64,000 nt of DNA from Chloroherpetonaceae bacterium (GCA_025056565.1 JANWWA010000005.1:130460-194459), one strand, 5' to 3'. Positions 44,060-53,179 are shown, counted from the stretch's first letter. The notes: generated from the sequence alone by a model not told the origin. Numbers and translations are program-made.

Positions 44060-45571
44060 TTACTTCTGCACTGCGCGAAAGAGAGCCGAGGTATCAATCA
44101 ATTTGAGGCGAAGCCCAAGAAGCACTTGCCCAACTGCAAAAAGTAGACCGCTGAGCATAAGAAACACAAGTTCGCGTGTGCGCAAAGGCAGCGCAAAATG
44201 CTCCAGAGTAAGGAGCGTTTCAACAACAAAATGCGCCATAGCTGCCCAAAGTGCAGTCCAGATTGTCATCGGCAAAAGTGTTCTTAGAAGCATGGCTCTG
44301 AAGGAGGCTTGCAGAGCAGTGTAACATTGCTGCATCATTAAGAGGCTCAAAAGACTGACCACAAGAAGCGTGGCAAGCCCCATTGCAGACTCACCTATTA
44401 CATAAAGCAAAGTTAGGTTGCATAGAAGATGCAAAATCATCGTTGCGAGATTAAGGCGCGTCTCTATCTGCAAGTCTGAGCGTGCTCTGAGCATCAACAT
44501 TGGAACGCTGGCGATAGCATTCAGGGTAAAGCCTATCAAAAGCCACTGTGCAATGCGTGCAGGGTGGCTGATGTCGGGCGCATTAAGCCAAAAGCGTAGT
44601 ATGTGTTCAATGTTGAAGAAAAGAAAGCCTGAAAATGAGAGCGTAGCAAATGCCAGATACTTTGTTGCGTCGTCGGTCAGTCTATTGAAGCCAGTGGTAT
44701 CACCTGCTGTGTGAAGTGAGACGGCAGCAGAAAACAATGCAGGCAAGCCCAACGTAGGCAGCTCACGCGCCAGTGTGGAAAGTTGCATGGCCACGCGAAA
44801 GGTGCCCGCTGCACTGGTGCCTAAAAGGCTCGAGACCAGTGGCACCTCCAGCCGCGTAATAAGCCAGAGCGAAGCCGTGTATAGATGCAAGCGCACCCCA
44901 CATTGAAAAAGCTCACGCAATAACGCCTTATTGAAGAACGAAAGTGTCACGTGCGGAAAATACCAACGCAAAACCATCGCTCCGCTGCCACACATTATTA
45001 CCATTGCCACAAGATGCCCCCACGCTAAGGCATCTAAGCCAAAGCCAAGCAAGAGCAGAATTGCAGCAAAGGCATTGCTAAGGAAAAGCCCAAGCGACAA
45101 GATGCCAACACTTAGCTCAAAGGCTTGCGCACCTTCAAAGACGCTGATAATTGCAATCGTTAGGGCATAAAAAGCAAAGGCAATGAAAGTGGTAAGGTAA
45201 AGCGTGTGCACCGCAGAGGTATTTGGCTCAGGGATGCGAAGCAATGTGCAGAAGGGTTCTCGCAAAAAAAGCGCAAGGAGGAACACAGCACCCGATAGAG
45301 CAAGATAGAAGTAGAAGACAGTCGAAAAAAGCGCCGAAACTCTTGAATAGGCTTGCTGAGTATGTGCTTCTGCAATGAACTTGACAAGTGCGCCGCCCAC
45401 ACCGAAATCCAGCAAAAGCAAGTAAAACATTAGCGATTGAAAGACCGACCAAGTGCCAAAAGCTTCCAGACCAAGTGAATGAATGAAAAGGGGCGTAAGA
45501 ATTAGGTTAAGGCCGACAGTAAGAAACTTTGGCAGCGTAAGATAAAGCGCATTCGTAAGAACTTTCCGCAT
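44060..45571 (-). CDS. wzx: Wzx-type polysaccharide flippase
   Basis: The 503-residue polytopic protein from ATG 45571 has about 12-14 helices. The opening MRKVLTNALYLTLPKFLTVGLNLILTPLFIHSLGLEAFGTWSV is the MVF/polysaccharide-transporter signature. Starting at 45661 would overlap the polymerase gene by 59 bp, so 45571 is preferred. It moves the lipid-linked repeat unit from the cytoplasmic to the periplasmic face. Neighbours wzy, wzz and wza complete a Wzx/Wzy system. Confidence 0.92.
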   Translation of the reverse strand: MRKVLTNALYLTLPKFLTVGLNLILTPLFIHSLGLEAFGTWSVFQSLMFYLLLLDFGVGGALVKFIAEAHTQQAYSRVSALFSTVFYFYLALSGAVFLLALFLREPFCTLLRIPEPNTSAVHTLYLTTFIAFAFYALTIAIISVFEGAQAFELSVGILSLGLFLSNAFAAILLLLGFGLDALAWGHLVAMVIMCGSGAMVLRWYFPHVTLSFFNKALLRELFQCGVRLHLYTASLWLITRLEVPLVSSLLGTSAAGTFRVAMQLSTLARELPTLGLPALFSAAVSLHTAGDTTGFNRLTDDATKYLAFATLSFSGFLFFNIEHILRFWLNAPDISHPARIAQWLLIGFTLNAIASVPMLMLRARSDLQIETRLNLATMILHLLCNLTLLYVIGESAMGLATLLVVSLLSLLMMQQCYTALQASFRAMLLRTLLPMTIWTALWAAMAHFVVETLLTLEHFALPLRTRELVFLMLSGLLFAVGQVLLGLRLKLIDTSALFRAVQK

Positions 45572-45602
45572 TCGGACTAAGCTCTGAGCAGTATGGGAAA
45601 AG

Positions 45603-47054
45603 TTACCGTTGAGTTGCCGTGTTAGGTAAGATTTGGCGCTCGAGATAGGCAAGGCTAGCAAACATCAGCGCATTGAAAAAGTTTGTGTTGATGTAAGTCA
45701 TCACAGGCGTAACAAGCCCAATGGTCATAAATCCGACCAGTGAGCCAATCAGAGCAAGAAGAATCGTCTTGGCTTGAGGCGAAATAGCCAAGCGATAAAG
45801 TCGGTAGGCTTGCACCAGTGCCCCAAGCCAAAGAACCAGCAGAGCAAAAAGTCCAATCAAGCCACCCTTGTGCAAGACATGAGCATAATTGTTGTGGATA
45901 AACCACCAGTCCACCATGCCTTCATCAACATTTGCATCGCCGAAGCGGTAGACGGTAAGCGTCCCACCTGCTCCAACCCCGAAAAGTGGATGGCGTGGAA
46001 ATTCATCAAGCACGGCTAAAATTTCCAAAATGCGCTCAACGCTGCTCACGTCCAAATCACCCACTACAGCTTCGCCACGACTGGTAGTAAGCACGATGAT
46101 TTTGCCAAGCGATAAACCTAAGGCAAGCATTAGACCGAGCGCCAAAAGACCCATTGCCCCAAGCCAAAGCATTGCTTTCATAGAGCGACGCAGACCCATT
46201 GCTACCGCAATGGCGACACACCCCAGCAGAAAGCCCAAGTAGAGCCCGCGCGTAAAAGTGATGAGAATCCCTGCCAGCAAGATTAGTAGCACCAAAATCA
46301 GCGCACTCCGCGCCGTGCGCATACCTTCGGTAAAAAGTGCAGCAATGACAATCAATGCAGCAGGCACAAGCAAAAATGAAATGCCCGAGTTGTATCGTGA
46401 AAAGTCGCGGCGCACTGCATCATCAAGAAAGCTGATTGCGGCAAAAAGGGTTGCAACCACAACAAACGCTTTCAGCAACGATTCCATGCTTGTGCCACAC
46501 TTGCGGCTGGCATAGAAGAGATAGACCCAAAAGAGTGAGAGGTAAAGGAAATTGCGTCCGTCATCGAAAATGTAGTATGGTCGATTGCCATGAAGCACGC
46601 CATGGATAAGTGAAGCAATGCTGATGAGACTGTATAGCAGAAAAAGCTTTTGCATGGTTGTCCAGCGCATAAGCTGCGCTAAGCGAGCTTCCATCAACCA
46701 ATCACGCAGCATAATGGCAAAGATGAGAAGCAAGATGCCATCCTGCAGGTGCACGCCACCCGCTGCGATTGGCTTGCTAAAGTGCCGCTCCATCGGTGGA
46801 ATGATGGGGCTAATGAGGAAAAAAAGCAAAAGCAGCAGCCAGTAAAGCCACTGAAAGCGTAGCACATTGAAGAAGCCTAACACGACTATGCTAAACAGAC
46901 CAACAAGCAAAAGGTACTGGCGTAGATAAAGCGCAAACGCTGCAGCAACCACAGTGCTAATTAAGATGGCATAGAGCATGCGCACTTTTGCAGGCGAGGG
47001 TGGGGCGGAGGTAGTCAGCGCAGGCGAAACATCTTGACGAGCGCTTGAAGCCAT
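45603..47054 (-). CDS. wzy: O-antigen ligase / polymerase family membrane protein (Wzy/WaaL-like)
   Basis: A 483-residue protein with about 11-12 helices. The large periplasmic loop near residues 345-400 contains the Wzy-C family features (ILEILAVLDEFPRHPLFGVGAGGT, FIHNNYAHVLHKGGLIGLFALLVLW). Arg and His in these loops are typical of the ligase/polymerase family. It joins repeat units to a growing chain. Whether it is polymerase or ligase cannot be told, but with wzx and wzz beside it polymerase is likely. Its start overlaps the wzz stop region by 40 nt. Confidence 0.9.
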   Translation of the reverse strand: MASSARQDVSPALTTSAPPSPAKVRMLYAILISTVVAAAFALYLRQYLLLVGLFSIVVLGFFNVLRFQWLYWLLLLLFFLISPIIPPMERHFSKPIAAGGVHLQDGILLLIFAIMLRDWLMEARLAQLMRWTTMQKLFLLYSLISIASLIHGVLHGNRPYYIFDDGRNFLYLSLFWVYLFYASRKCGTSMESLLKAFVVVATLFAAISFLDDAVRRDFSRYNSGISFLLVPAALIVIAALFTEGMRTARSALILVLLILLAGILITFTRGLYLGFLLGCVAIAVAMGLRRSMKAMLWLGAMGLLALGLMLALGLSLGKIIVLTTSRGEAVVGDLDVSSVERILEILAVLDEFPRHPLFGVGAGGTLTVYRFGDANVDEGMVDWWFIHNNYAHVLHKGGLIGLFALLVLWLGALVQAYRLYRLAISPQAKTILLALIGSLVGFMTIGLVTPVMTYINTNFFNALMFASLAYLERQILPNTATQR

Positions 47055-48289
47055 GGTGCATTTGAGGATTTCGCAAGTTCATACTGTAAAAGCACCAGCG
47101 AAATCGAAAGCAAAAGTCCGCCTAAAAACCCGCCAATGATAATGAGGGCACGTTTGGGACGCGCTTTCCACTCTGGCACATAGCCACGGTCGAGCACAAG
47201 AAGCGTTGGCGTATCGCGCACTTCTTGGAGCTTGGCTTGCTCATACTGCGGCAAAAGAAACTCCACGATTTTGGTTTGCAGCATCACTTCTCGGTAAAGC
47301 CGAAGATATTCCATACCCAAATCAGGCATTTTCGCCAGTGGAATAATTAGGTCAGATTGCAAACCGCCGATTTCAAACTTTTTGGCTTGGCGACGCAATT
47401 CCTGCGCTTTGTCGCGTGCCTGCAACACCTCAGGGTGGAAGTCACCTAAACTTTTGCGCAAGACATTATACTCGACTTCGCTCTGCACCGCTAAGGCTTC
47501 CACTTGCGCAGAGGCTTCCAAGCTTGCTTTCACTTGCTCACGCACTTCGCCCACGCGGTAGGTTTTCTGAAATTCATTCAGCCGCTCTTCAGCCTGTTTT
47601 AAGGCTTCTCGGGCTTCAGCATACCGCTTTTCAATAAACTGACGCTGGTAGCGTGCATTTTCCGTTGCCAATTCTCGGTTAATAGAGTCAATCATTGCAA
47701 TGACAAAATTTACCATTTCTGCGGCTTTCACTGAGTCGCCTTTGTAGTAAGCCGTAATCGTAACCGTGTTGTTGCGGTTGTTCTTGAAAATGAGATTGTC
47801 GTCCAGTTCCTCGAGCGTTTTCTTGATAGGCTCTTTGGTGTCGGGGTCGTCATATTCATATTGGCGCACAAGGTCAAACTTTTGAATGACCGCCATTCGC
47901 AAGCGTCGGCTATCGAAAATGGCTTCGTAGCGGTCAATGTCATCGCCAAGCTTTTTGCCGAGAACACTCTCGGCTGCACCGCTCAGACCACTGCCTAAAC
48001 CGCTCGCTCCGCCTAAAAGGCGTGTCAGTCCTAAAAGGTCACTGGGTGGGGGCACAAGAATCGTGGCAGATGATTTATACCACTCTGGCAAAATGAAACT
48101 GACGACTGTAGCAACCAGTGTCGAGAAAAGTGTGCCGAAAACGATATAGCGCCGCCATGGATAAAGCGCATTCAGATACTCTACCAGTCGTGGCGTTGGT
48201 TCATATCCATTCTGCAAGTCGGGGCTATGCCGGGTTACCTCGCCCTCTGTGCGTGCAGGGCTAGGCTTCGTGATAGGTTCTTGTGGCAT
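47015..48289 (-). CDS. wzz: Wzz/chain-length-determinant protein (PCP family) without kinase domain
   Basis: The 424-residue protein has a proline-rich cytoplasmic tail (1-40), a first transmembrane helix at 50-70 and a second near 385-402. Between them are the Wzz fold (YKSSATILVPPPSDLLGL) and a long coiled coil (residues 190-300). The PxxP-like region ARPKRALIIIGGFLGGLL begins the second helix. It controls chain length and couples with Wza. There is no C-terminal Walker-type tyrosine kinase, so a separate kinase (Wzc) is either elsewhere or not used. Confidence 0.92.
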   Translation of the reverse strand: MPQEPITKPSPARTEGEVTRHSPDLQNGYEPTPRLVEYLNALYPWRRYIVFGTLFSTLVATVVSFILPEWYKSSATILVPPPSDLLGLTRLLGGASGLGSGLSGAAESVLGKKLGDDIDRYEAIFDSRRLRMAVIQKFDLVRQYEYDDPDTKEPIKKTLEELDDNLIFKNNRNNTVTITAYYKGDSVKAAEMVNFVIAMIDSINRELATENARYQRQFIEKRYAEAREALKQAEERLNEFQKTYRVGEVREQVKASLEASAQVEALAVQSEVEYNVLRKSLGDFHPEVLQARDKAQELRRQAKKFEIGGLQSDLIIPLAKMPDLGMEYLRLYREVMLQTKIVEFLLPQYEQAKLQEVRDTPTLLVLDRGYVPEWKARPKRALIIIGGFLGGLLLSISLVLLQYELAKSSNAPWLQALVKMFRLR

Positions 48290-48307
48290 AGTGTCGGTGT
48301 GTTCAGC

Positions 48308-50047
48308 TCAAGGTTGTCGAAAGACTTGAAAAATGAGCAGCGCTAAGGTCGCAACCGTTGAGATAATGCTTACAACAGGTGTAATTTCCGCCATCTGTTG
48401 CGCAAAGGTTTTCTGAAATTTCTTCGGCACAAAAATCCAGTCGCCTGACTCGACAACGGTTTCGTTTGGATACTTCCACTCAAAGCTACCGGCTTTCAAA
48501 ATGCGCACATCGCCAGTGGATTCACTGGTTTCGCCGCCAGCAAGCGCAATGTAATCTTTGTAAGAGCGATGGGCGTCATACTTAACGTAGCCCGGATTGG
48601 CTACTTGCCCAAAGACATAAACTGTGCCCGCGTCGCGTGGAACAATAATCAGGTCGCCATCTTCAAGCACTACATCGCTACTTTTGCCACTGAAGATAGC
48701 GCGAAAATCAGCCGCAACATAATTGCGCCGAGCCCCCAGCTCCAAGTTGAAGTTGGCAAGTTCTTCAGCGTCTAAATCGCCAGTGCGAATAAGCTGCTGA
48801 CGAATAAAGTCAAGGTCGGGCGGCACATTGGCAGGCAGGGGCACCCCTTCTTCAGATTTTTGTCGCCGAAAAATTCGTGCAGCGGACAATAAAGCTTCAG
48901 AAGTAAACCCGCCTGCCAAAGCAATAACTTCCTTGAGGGTGGTCTTTTGCGATTCAATTGCGTAAAAGCCCGGATACGCAACTGCCCCGCGCACCGTAAC
49001 GTTGCCAATACGTGCGTGCGTCTTGAGCGGCACTTGCACACGGTCGTTGGGCAACAGTGGCACATCGGGGGCTTTGCCCGCCAAAATTGCCGCCAAGTTG
49101 ACCGTAAGCCGCTCAAAGCCCTTCTCGGTGTGTCGTGTAATTTGCACACGCTCCAAGTCGGCATATTTCGTTGCGCCTAATGCAATCTTGTAGAGGGTCG
49201 TTAGGCTATCGAACTGGGAGTATTCATAAAGCGCAGGAAGATGCACTGCTCCGTCAATGCCCACCAAATCCATGTTCTCTAACTGCAAGTTGGGTACTTC
49301 AATCACATCGCCTTCGCGAAGTCTGGGATTAAAGCGGCGCTCACCTGTAAGAAAATACCGAATCAGGTCAACTGGCTCGGTTGTGCCGTCGCTGTGGCGC
49401 AGCACAATGTTGCGTAAAGAGGCTTTAATCGGGGGTTGCGTGTCAGGGTAAAGCCGACGCGCCAAAAGCTGAGACGCGTCGGGTTGCGGTTGCCCTTGTG
49501 AATTAGCAAGGTAAAAGATTTTGTCGACACGGTCAAGCGGCGTAGCGGGTTGCTGGCTACGTAGCGTCACAGCGCCTGTAATCAAAACCAGAAAGGTGCG
49601 CGGCTGATGCAGCGAGACTGAAACACTGGATGCGCGGTATTGCTTTAAGACACCTTGCTCAATTGCCTTTTTTATCTCTGTTAGCGTTTTGCCCTTTGCA
49701 TTGAAAACACCGACCGTTCTAAGTGAGAGCATGCCATCTGGCGCAATCATACTGCGCAGCGTAAGGGGAATCGTGCCAAAAAGGTTGACCTCAATCACAT
49801 CGCCAGCGCCCAGCACATATTCGTCAGGGTTAATAGCTTCTTCGAGGGGGATGCTTTGAAACACCTCAGGAGTTAAGCTCAGTGCATTAAGGCGTTCCAG
49901 TGACGATTGACCTTGACTACCAAATGCAGAAAAGTAGGTACGCATCACAGAGCTGCGTCGCTCTTCGGCACTGGGCACCGATACACCTTGAGCAAAGGAC
50001 GCAGCTGTAGCAGCAAGTAGCCACGTCGTAATCCAGAGATAGCGCAT
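48308..50047 (-). CDS. wza: Wza-like polysaccharide export protein with several SLBB domains
   Basis: The 579-residue protein starts at ATG 50047 with a signal peptide (MRYLWITTWLLAATAASFAQG). There is no lipobox Cys. It has the polysaccharide-export domain (YVLGAGDVIEVNLFGTIPLTLRSMIAPDGMLSLRTVG near residue 80), followed by three to four SLBB-type repeats (GNVTVRGAVAYPGFYAIESQKTTLKEVIALAGG; GTVYVFGQVANPGYVKYDAHRSYKDYIALAGG) and a C-terminal hydrophobic helix (PVVSIISTVATLALLIFQVF). It forms the outer-membrane channel or periplasmic tunnel for polymer export. A TATCTTTG promoter box lies 76 bp upstream. It is the first gene of the polysaccharide operon. Confidence 0.93.
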   Translation of the reverse strand: MRYLWITTWLLAATAASFAQGVSVPSAEERRSSVMRTYFSAFGSQGQSSLERLNALSLTPEVFQSIPLEEAINPDEYVLGAGDVIEVNLFGTIPLTLRSMIAPDGMLSLRTVGVFNAKGKTLTEIKKAIEQGVLKQYRASSVSVSLHQPRTFLVLITGAVTLRSQQPATPLDRVDKIFYLANSQGQPQPDASQLLARRLYPDTQPPIKASLRNIVLRHSDGTTEPVDLIRYFLTGERRFNPRLREGDVIEVPNLQLENMDLVGIDGAVHLPALYEYSQFDSLTTLYKIALGATKYADLERVQITRHTEKGFERLTVNLAAILAGKAPDVPLLPNDRVQVPLKTHARIGNVTVRGAVAYPGFYAIESQKTTLKEVIALAGGFTSEALLSAARIFRRQKSEEGVPLPANVPPDLDFIRQQLIRTGDLDAEELANFNLELGARRNYVAADFRAIFSGKSSDVVLEDGDLIIVPRDAGTVYVFGQVANPGYVKYDAHRSYKDYIALAGGETSESTGDVRILKAGSFEWKYPNETVVESGDWIFVPKKFQKTFAQQMAEITPVVSIISTVATLALLIFQVFRQP

Positions 50048-50122
50048 TTGTGTTACGCTTACCGCTGGTTGTCTGGTTCGAGCTGTTGCGATGTTCAGTG
50101 CAATTTTCTTTTCCCAAGAAAA

Positions 50123-50130
50123 CAAAGATA
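50123..50130 (-). promoter_or_regulatory. Promoter -7 box (TATCTTTG) for the wza-wzz-wzy-wzx operon
   Basis: An exact TAnnTTTG match on the minus strand lies between the oppA stop and the wza start at 50047. It supports 50047 over an alternative in-frame start at 50179, which would lie upstream of the promoter. Confidence 0.5.
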
Positions 50131-50175
50131 AAAAAGCGGCTCGTTTTCTTGCGAAAGAGGCGCAGGCGTAGGACA

Positions 50176-51996
50176 TCACGGCACTATTGCAGTGGGCGAA
50201 CGGTTAAGCCAGACATACTTAAGGTCGCGCCGATCCATTGCATTGAGCGGGTAATCGCAAACTTCTTTGGCTAACACATATTCGTTGCGGTCATATACCA
50301 GCAAAAGCAGAGGAGAGTCGGCTAAGGCGAGTTCTTCGGCTTCAGCATAGAGCGCATAACGTGAGGAGTCTGTGAGAGCGGTTAGCGCCATGTCATACAG
50401 GCGGTCAAAATCTGGGTTGCGGTAGCGCACGAAATTGGGATAGCTAAGCTGGCTTGTATCAGCAGGCACAAATTGACCATAGAGCAACTGCAAAAAACTT
50501 TCAGGCTCTGGGTAGTCCGCAACCCAACCTAAGAGGAAAAATGGGGTCGAGCCAGATTCGCACACTTTCAGATGTTCCTGCCAAGAAAGAGGAGCAAGCG
50601 TAAGGTCAAGGTTCAGCGTTTGCTTCAAAGATGTTTTGATAAAGTCTGCAAGTTTCTGATTGCGCGCGTTGGTTGAGTCGTAGTAAAGTGAAAGGGCTGG
50701 AAAGCCACTGCCACTTGGGTAACCTGCTTCGGCGAGGAGTTGCTTGGCTAAACTTGGGTTGAACGCGCTGGCTGGCGCAGGGCGCTGGAGTGCATTGCGC
50801 TCTGATTTCAGTTTGCGACGCATGGCTTGCAGACGAGATTGATGGTATGAGGCTAAAACAGGAGGCACAAGGCTGCGCGCAGCATAGCTGCTATCTTGCC
50901 AGAGCAAGTATGACAGGGCAGCAGTATTGACTGCAAGCGAAAATGCGCGGCGCACCTTTGGATTACTGAAGGGAGGCAAAGCAGTGTTCATACCACAAAA
51001 TTGAACCGACAAAGAGGGGATAGAGCGATGCACAAAACGTGCTTGATACTTTTCAGCAAGCTGGCTATTTGGCAAGACGGCTGAACGCATTGTGCTGAAC
51101 TGGCTCATCTCTAAAATATCCCCTGCTTCAAGGCGAGACAATTGTTCTGATTCGCTGCACGAAAAGTATAGCACGATTTCGTCCAGATACGGCAATGCAT
51201 TGCCGTCTTTGTCTTTCTGCCAGTATCTCGGATTGCGTTTCAGCTTGAGGTAGTTTGGCGCAAACTCGCTGAACATAAAAGGCCCAGTGCCAACTGGGTG
51301 CTGTGTGAAGTTGGTGCCATAGTAGGCGACAGCTTCACGGGGAATGATGTAGCAAAAAGGTAGAGCCAGTGTCATTAGAAAGGGAGCAAAAGGTTTGGTG
51401 AGGCGAATTCGGAAGCGCCGCTCGCTAAGCACTTCAAAACCACGCACGCCAAGAATTTTAGGCGCGCGCTTTTGTTCAGCGGCCAGACGCTGTTCCTCGT
51501 AATACTCTGTTGCCCCTTCTACCTTGTCACGAAAAATCCAAAATCCTTTTGTCTGCGTAAGTGGATTGCAGACGCGCTCAAAAGAGTATTTGACATCGGC
51601 TGCCGTAAGTTTACGCCCCATGCCTTGTGGGAAACAACGGTCGTTATGGAAATAAACGCTGTCGCGCAAAGTAAAGGTGTAAATCGTTCCGTCCTCTGAA
51701 ATTTCCCAACTCTCAGCCAGCTCAGGCACAATGGAGAGCGTGTTAGGGTCTAAGTCCACAAGCAGCTCGCAAATCTGATGCGCCGCGTGCTGCGAGACAT
51801 TATCAATCAGTTGAACTGGGTCAAGCGTGGTCAGGGGCTGCAATTCTGCATAGCGGTAGGTGCCACCAGCCACCTTCCCGCCAGCCAAAGTGCGATAAGT
51901 GGGAGTTGGCACTGAAGTTGAAGTGTCTTTGGGCTGACGGCAAGCAAGCAAGAAGAGAGAACAAATGCACAAGGTAAATTGAGCCAGTGTTTTCAT
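50176..51996 (-). CDS. Peptide/nickel-type ABC transporter substrate-binding lipoprotein (SBP family 5)
   Basis: The 606-residue protein has a lipoprotein signal (LCICSLFLLAC, Cys19). The extracytoplasmic domain matches SBP_bac_5 (DppA/OppA): ELAESWEISEDGTIYTFTLRDSVYFHND near residue 90, TAADVKYSFERV, GTGPFMFSEFAPN and KVRRAFSLAVNTAAL. It binds oligopeptides or similar ligands for an inner-membrane permease. No permease or ATPase genes are near it. A TAACTTTG box lies 24 bp before ATG 51996. It ends about 45 bp before the wza promoter. Confidence 0.92.
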   Translation of the reverse strand: MKTLAQFTLCICSLFLLACRQPKDTSTSVPTPTYRTLAGGKVAGGTYRYAELQPLTTLDPVQLIDNVSQHAAHQICELLVDLDPNTLSIVPELAESWEISEDGTIYTFTLRDSVYFHNDRCFPQGMGRKLTAADVKYSFERVCNPLTQTKGFWIFRDKVEGATEYYEEQRLAAEQKRAPKILGVRGFEVLSERRFRIRLTKPFAPFLMTLALPFCYIIPREAVAYYGTNFTQHPVGTGPFMFSEFAPNYLKLKRNPRYWQKDKDGNALPYLDEIVLYFSCSESEQLSRLEAGDILEMSQFSTMRSAVLPNSQLAEKYQARFVHRSIPSLSVQFCGMNTALPPFSNPKVRRAFSLAVNTAALSYLLWQDSSYAARSLVPPVLASYHQSRLQAMRRKLKSERNALQRPAPASAFNPSLAKQLLAEAGYPSGSGFPALSLYYDSTNARNQKLADFIKTSLKQTLNLDLTLAPLSWQEHLKVCESGSTPFFLLGWVADYPEPESFLQLLYGQFVPADTSQLSYPNFVRYRNPDFDRLYDMALTALTDSSRYALYAEAEELALADSPLLLLVYDRNEYVLAKEVCDYPLNAMDRRDLKYVWLNRSPTAIVP

Positions 51997-52020
51997 CGGA
52001 TAACTGCGAGTGGTTTAGCG

Positions 52021-52028
52021 CAAAGTTA
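52021..52028 (-). promoter_or_regulatory. Promoter -7 box (TAACTTTG) for the substrate-binding protein gene
   Basis: An exact TAnnTTTG match on the minus strand, 24 bp before the start codon at 51996. No TTG is found at -33. Confidence 0.45.
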
Positions 52029-52200
52029 AGCAAAAAACAAGGAGTGCGCATTGAGCAAGGAAGCTATCTACGGGTTTTGCGGTGAGCTCGGCCGCGCATC
52101 ACTCCAGCGGGGGCTTCAGTGCAGCGTTGCAAAAGTCTTGGGCAGCAAAAAGCTGGAAAGCCATAAACGCTGGCTCAATCTGTGCGCAGAACAAAAAATA

Positions 52201-52225
52201 GCCCTTACCAAAGCTTGGTAAGGGC
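52201..52225 (-). terminator. Intrinsic terminator of the CsmA-like gene
   Basis: An 11-bp perfect stem (52201-52211 with 52215-52225) with a 3-nt loop is followed on the minus strand by ATTTTTTG, 21 bp after the stop codon of the 69-residue gene. This is one of the strongest terminators in the window. Confidence 0.88.
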
Positions 52226-52246
52226 AAACGAAGCGTCAAGAGCAAG

Positions 52247-52456
52247 TCATGCTGCTTGCTTCTTACTGCCACCTGTCAGCGAATCCACCGTGCGGTTGAT
52301 GGCTTTGCTGAACGAATCTGCAATTGACATAGCTGTTTTGTTGCCAGCTTCAAAGGTGCTTTCAACGACCTTCCAGACATTGCTGGCGCCCATATCTGCG
52401 GCTCTACCAATGCTAACTAAAACTTGCGTGATAACGCCGCCACGGACTTCGTCCAT
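52247..52456 (-). CDS. 69-residue CsmA-like protein (possible chlorosome envelope/baseplate component)
   Basis: A short, mostly helical protein: GGVITQVLVSIGRAADMG, then VWKVVESTFEAGNK, and a C-terminal SLTGGSKKQAA. Set beside the Chlorobaculum CsmA sequence as I remember it (GGVFTDILAAAGRIFEVMV and so on), residues 6-45 align without gaps over 40 positions with 13 identities, including GGV, Thr, Leu, Gly-Arg, Trp, Phe, Lys, Met and Ile. The His before that Trp, thought to hold bacteriochlorophyll a in CsmA, is Val here. The C-terminal cleaved tail is absent. A near-perfect ribosome site (AGGAGG, 7 nt before ATG) and a strong terminator mark a highly expressed single gene, as for a structural protein. 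The family call rests on memory and needs a profile search. Confidence 0.5.
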   Translation of the reverse strand: MDEVRGGVITQVLVSIGRAADMGASNVWKVVESTFEAGNKTAMSIADSFSKAINRTVDSLTGGSKKQAA

Positions 52457-52620
52457 CTTTTTCCTCCTACGGTTTTAGTGTTTGATGTAAGGTATCTACA
52501 GTGGTACAGCTAAGCGCTCAAAACAGCATTTTCAAGTTATCAATTCCAAAGCGGCAGTTTCTCCGTAGCGGCAAAAAGAAGGAGGGTAGGGATACTGCAG
52601 AGGCGCACAAAAAGAAAAAG

Positions 52621-52648
52621 CTCCCTTCCGAGCAAAGAAGGAAGGGAG
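52621..52648 (-). terminator. Intrinsic terminator of the 52667-53047 gene
   Basis: A 9-bp stem (52621-52629 with 52640-52648) is followed on the minus strand by CTTTTTCTTTTTG, 18 bp after the stop codon. Confidence 0.8.
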
Positions 52649-52666
52649 AATGTGTAGGCAGCGCCG

Positions 52667-53047
52667 TTACTTGAAAAACTCGTCTAATGTGTAGACTTTG
52701 CCGTTCGCCTCGACGCAAAGCTCATTGTTGTTGGGATTGACAAATACCTTCAGCTCGCGAACTGTCCACTGAACCCCGCGCCCGTCAAAGTCCATATTGT
52801 AGCGCTCTTCGTTAAGCTTGACGGTTTCATCGAGCTTGATGGCAATATCTTCATTGCTGGAAAGCACAACAAGCTGAGCCGTGCCGTCAGCAATCTTGCG
52901 CTTAAACTCTGGCGTGGCGCTAATGCGTCCGTAACCGGCTGCCGATGAAATAACGAGCTTTAGGCGCCCTTTCTCATCGCGCTTGGCAGAGTGAATGAAG
53001 TATTTGTCAACCTTATGAACGGGATTACCCGATTTGTTAAGTGGCAT
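52667..53047 (-). CDS. Conserved-looking small soluble protein, unknown function
   Basis: This 126-residue protein has no signal peptide or membrane segment and a balanced charge. It opens MPLNKSGNPVHKVDKYFIHS and ends ELCVEANGKVYTLDEFFK. The strand-like blocks (LKLVISSAAGYGRIS, AQLVVLSSNEDIAIKLDETV, LKVFVNPNNNELCVE) suggest an all-beta or alpha/beta fold. No known domain is recognised. It stands between dnaK and the CsmA-like gene, each with its own terminator, and appears to be a single-gene unit. The normal codon use and terminator support a real gene. Confidence 0.75.
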   Translation of the reverse strand: MPLNKSGNPVHKVDKYFIHSAKRDEKGRLKLVISSAAGYGRISATPEFKRKIADGTAQLVVLSSNEDIAIKLDETVKLNEERYNMDFDGRGVQWTVRELKVFVNPNNNELCVEANGKVYTLDEFFK

Positions 53048-53142
53048 AGCAGAAATGGTTTAATGTGGAACTAAGAACCGACTAACGCCTTGCTGACACA
53101 CTCAAAATTACTGCGACGGCGAAAAAGTTGGATAATGAACAA

Positions 53143-53172
53143 AAAAAGGCTGTCCGTTGGGACAGCCTTTTT
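53143..53172 (-). terminator. Intrinsic terminator of dnaK
   Basis: A perfect 13-bp stem (53143-53155 with 53160-53172) with a 4-nt loop ends in A/T arms that give U-tracts on both strands. It lies 7 bp after the dnaK stop codon. Confidence 0.92.
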
Positions 53173-53179
53173 GGACGAT

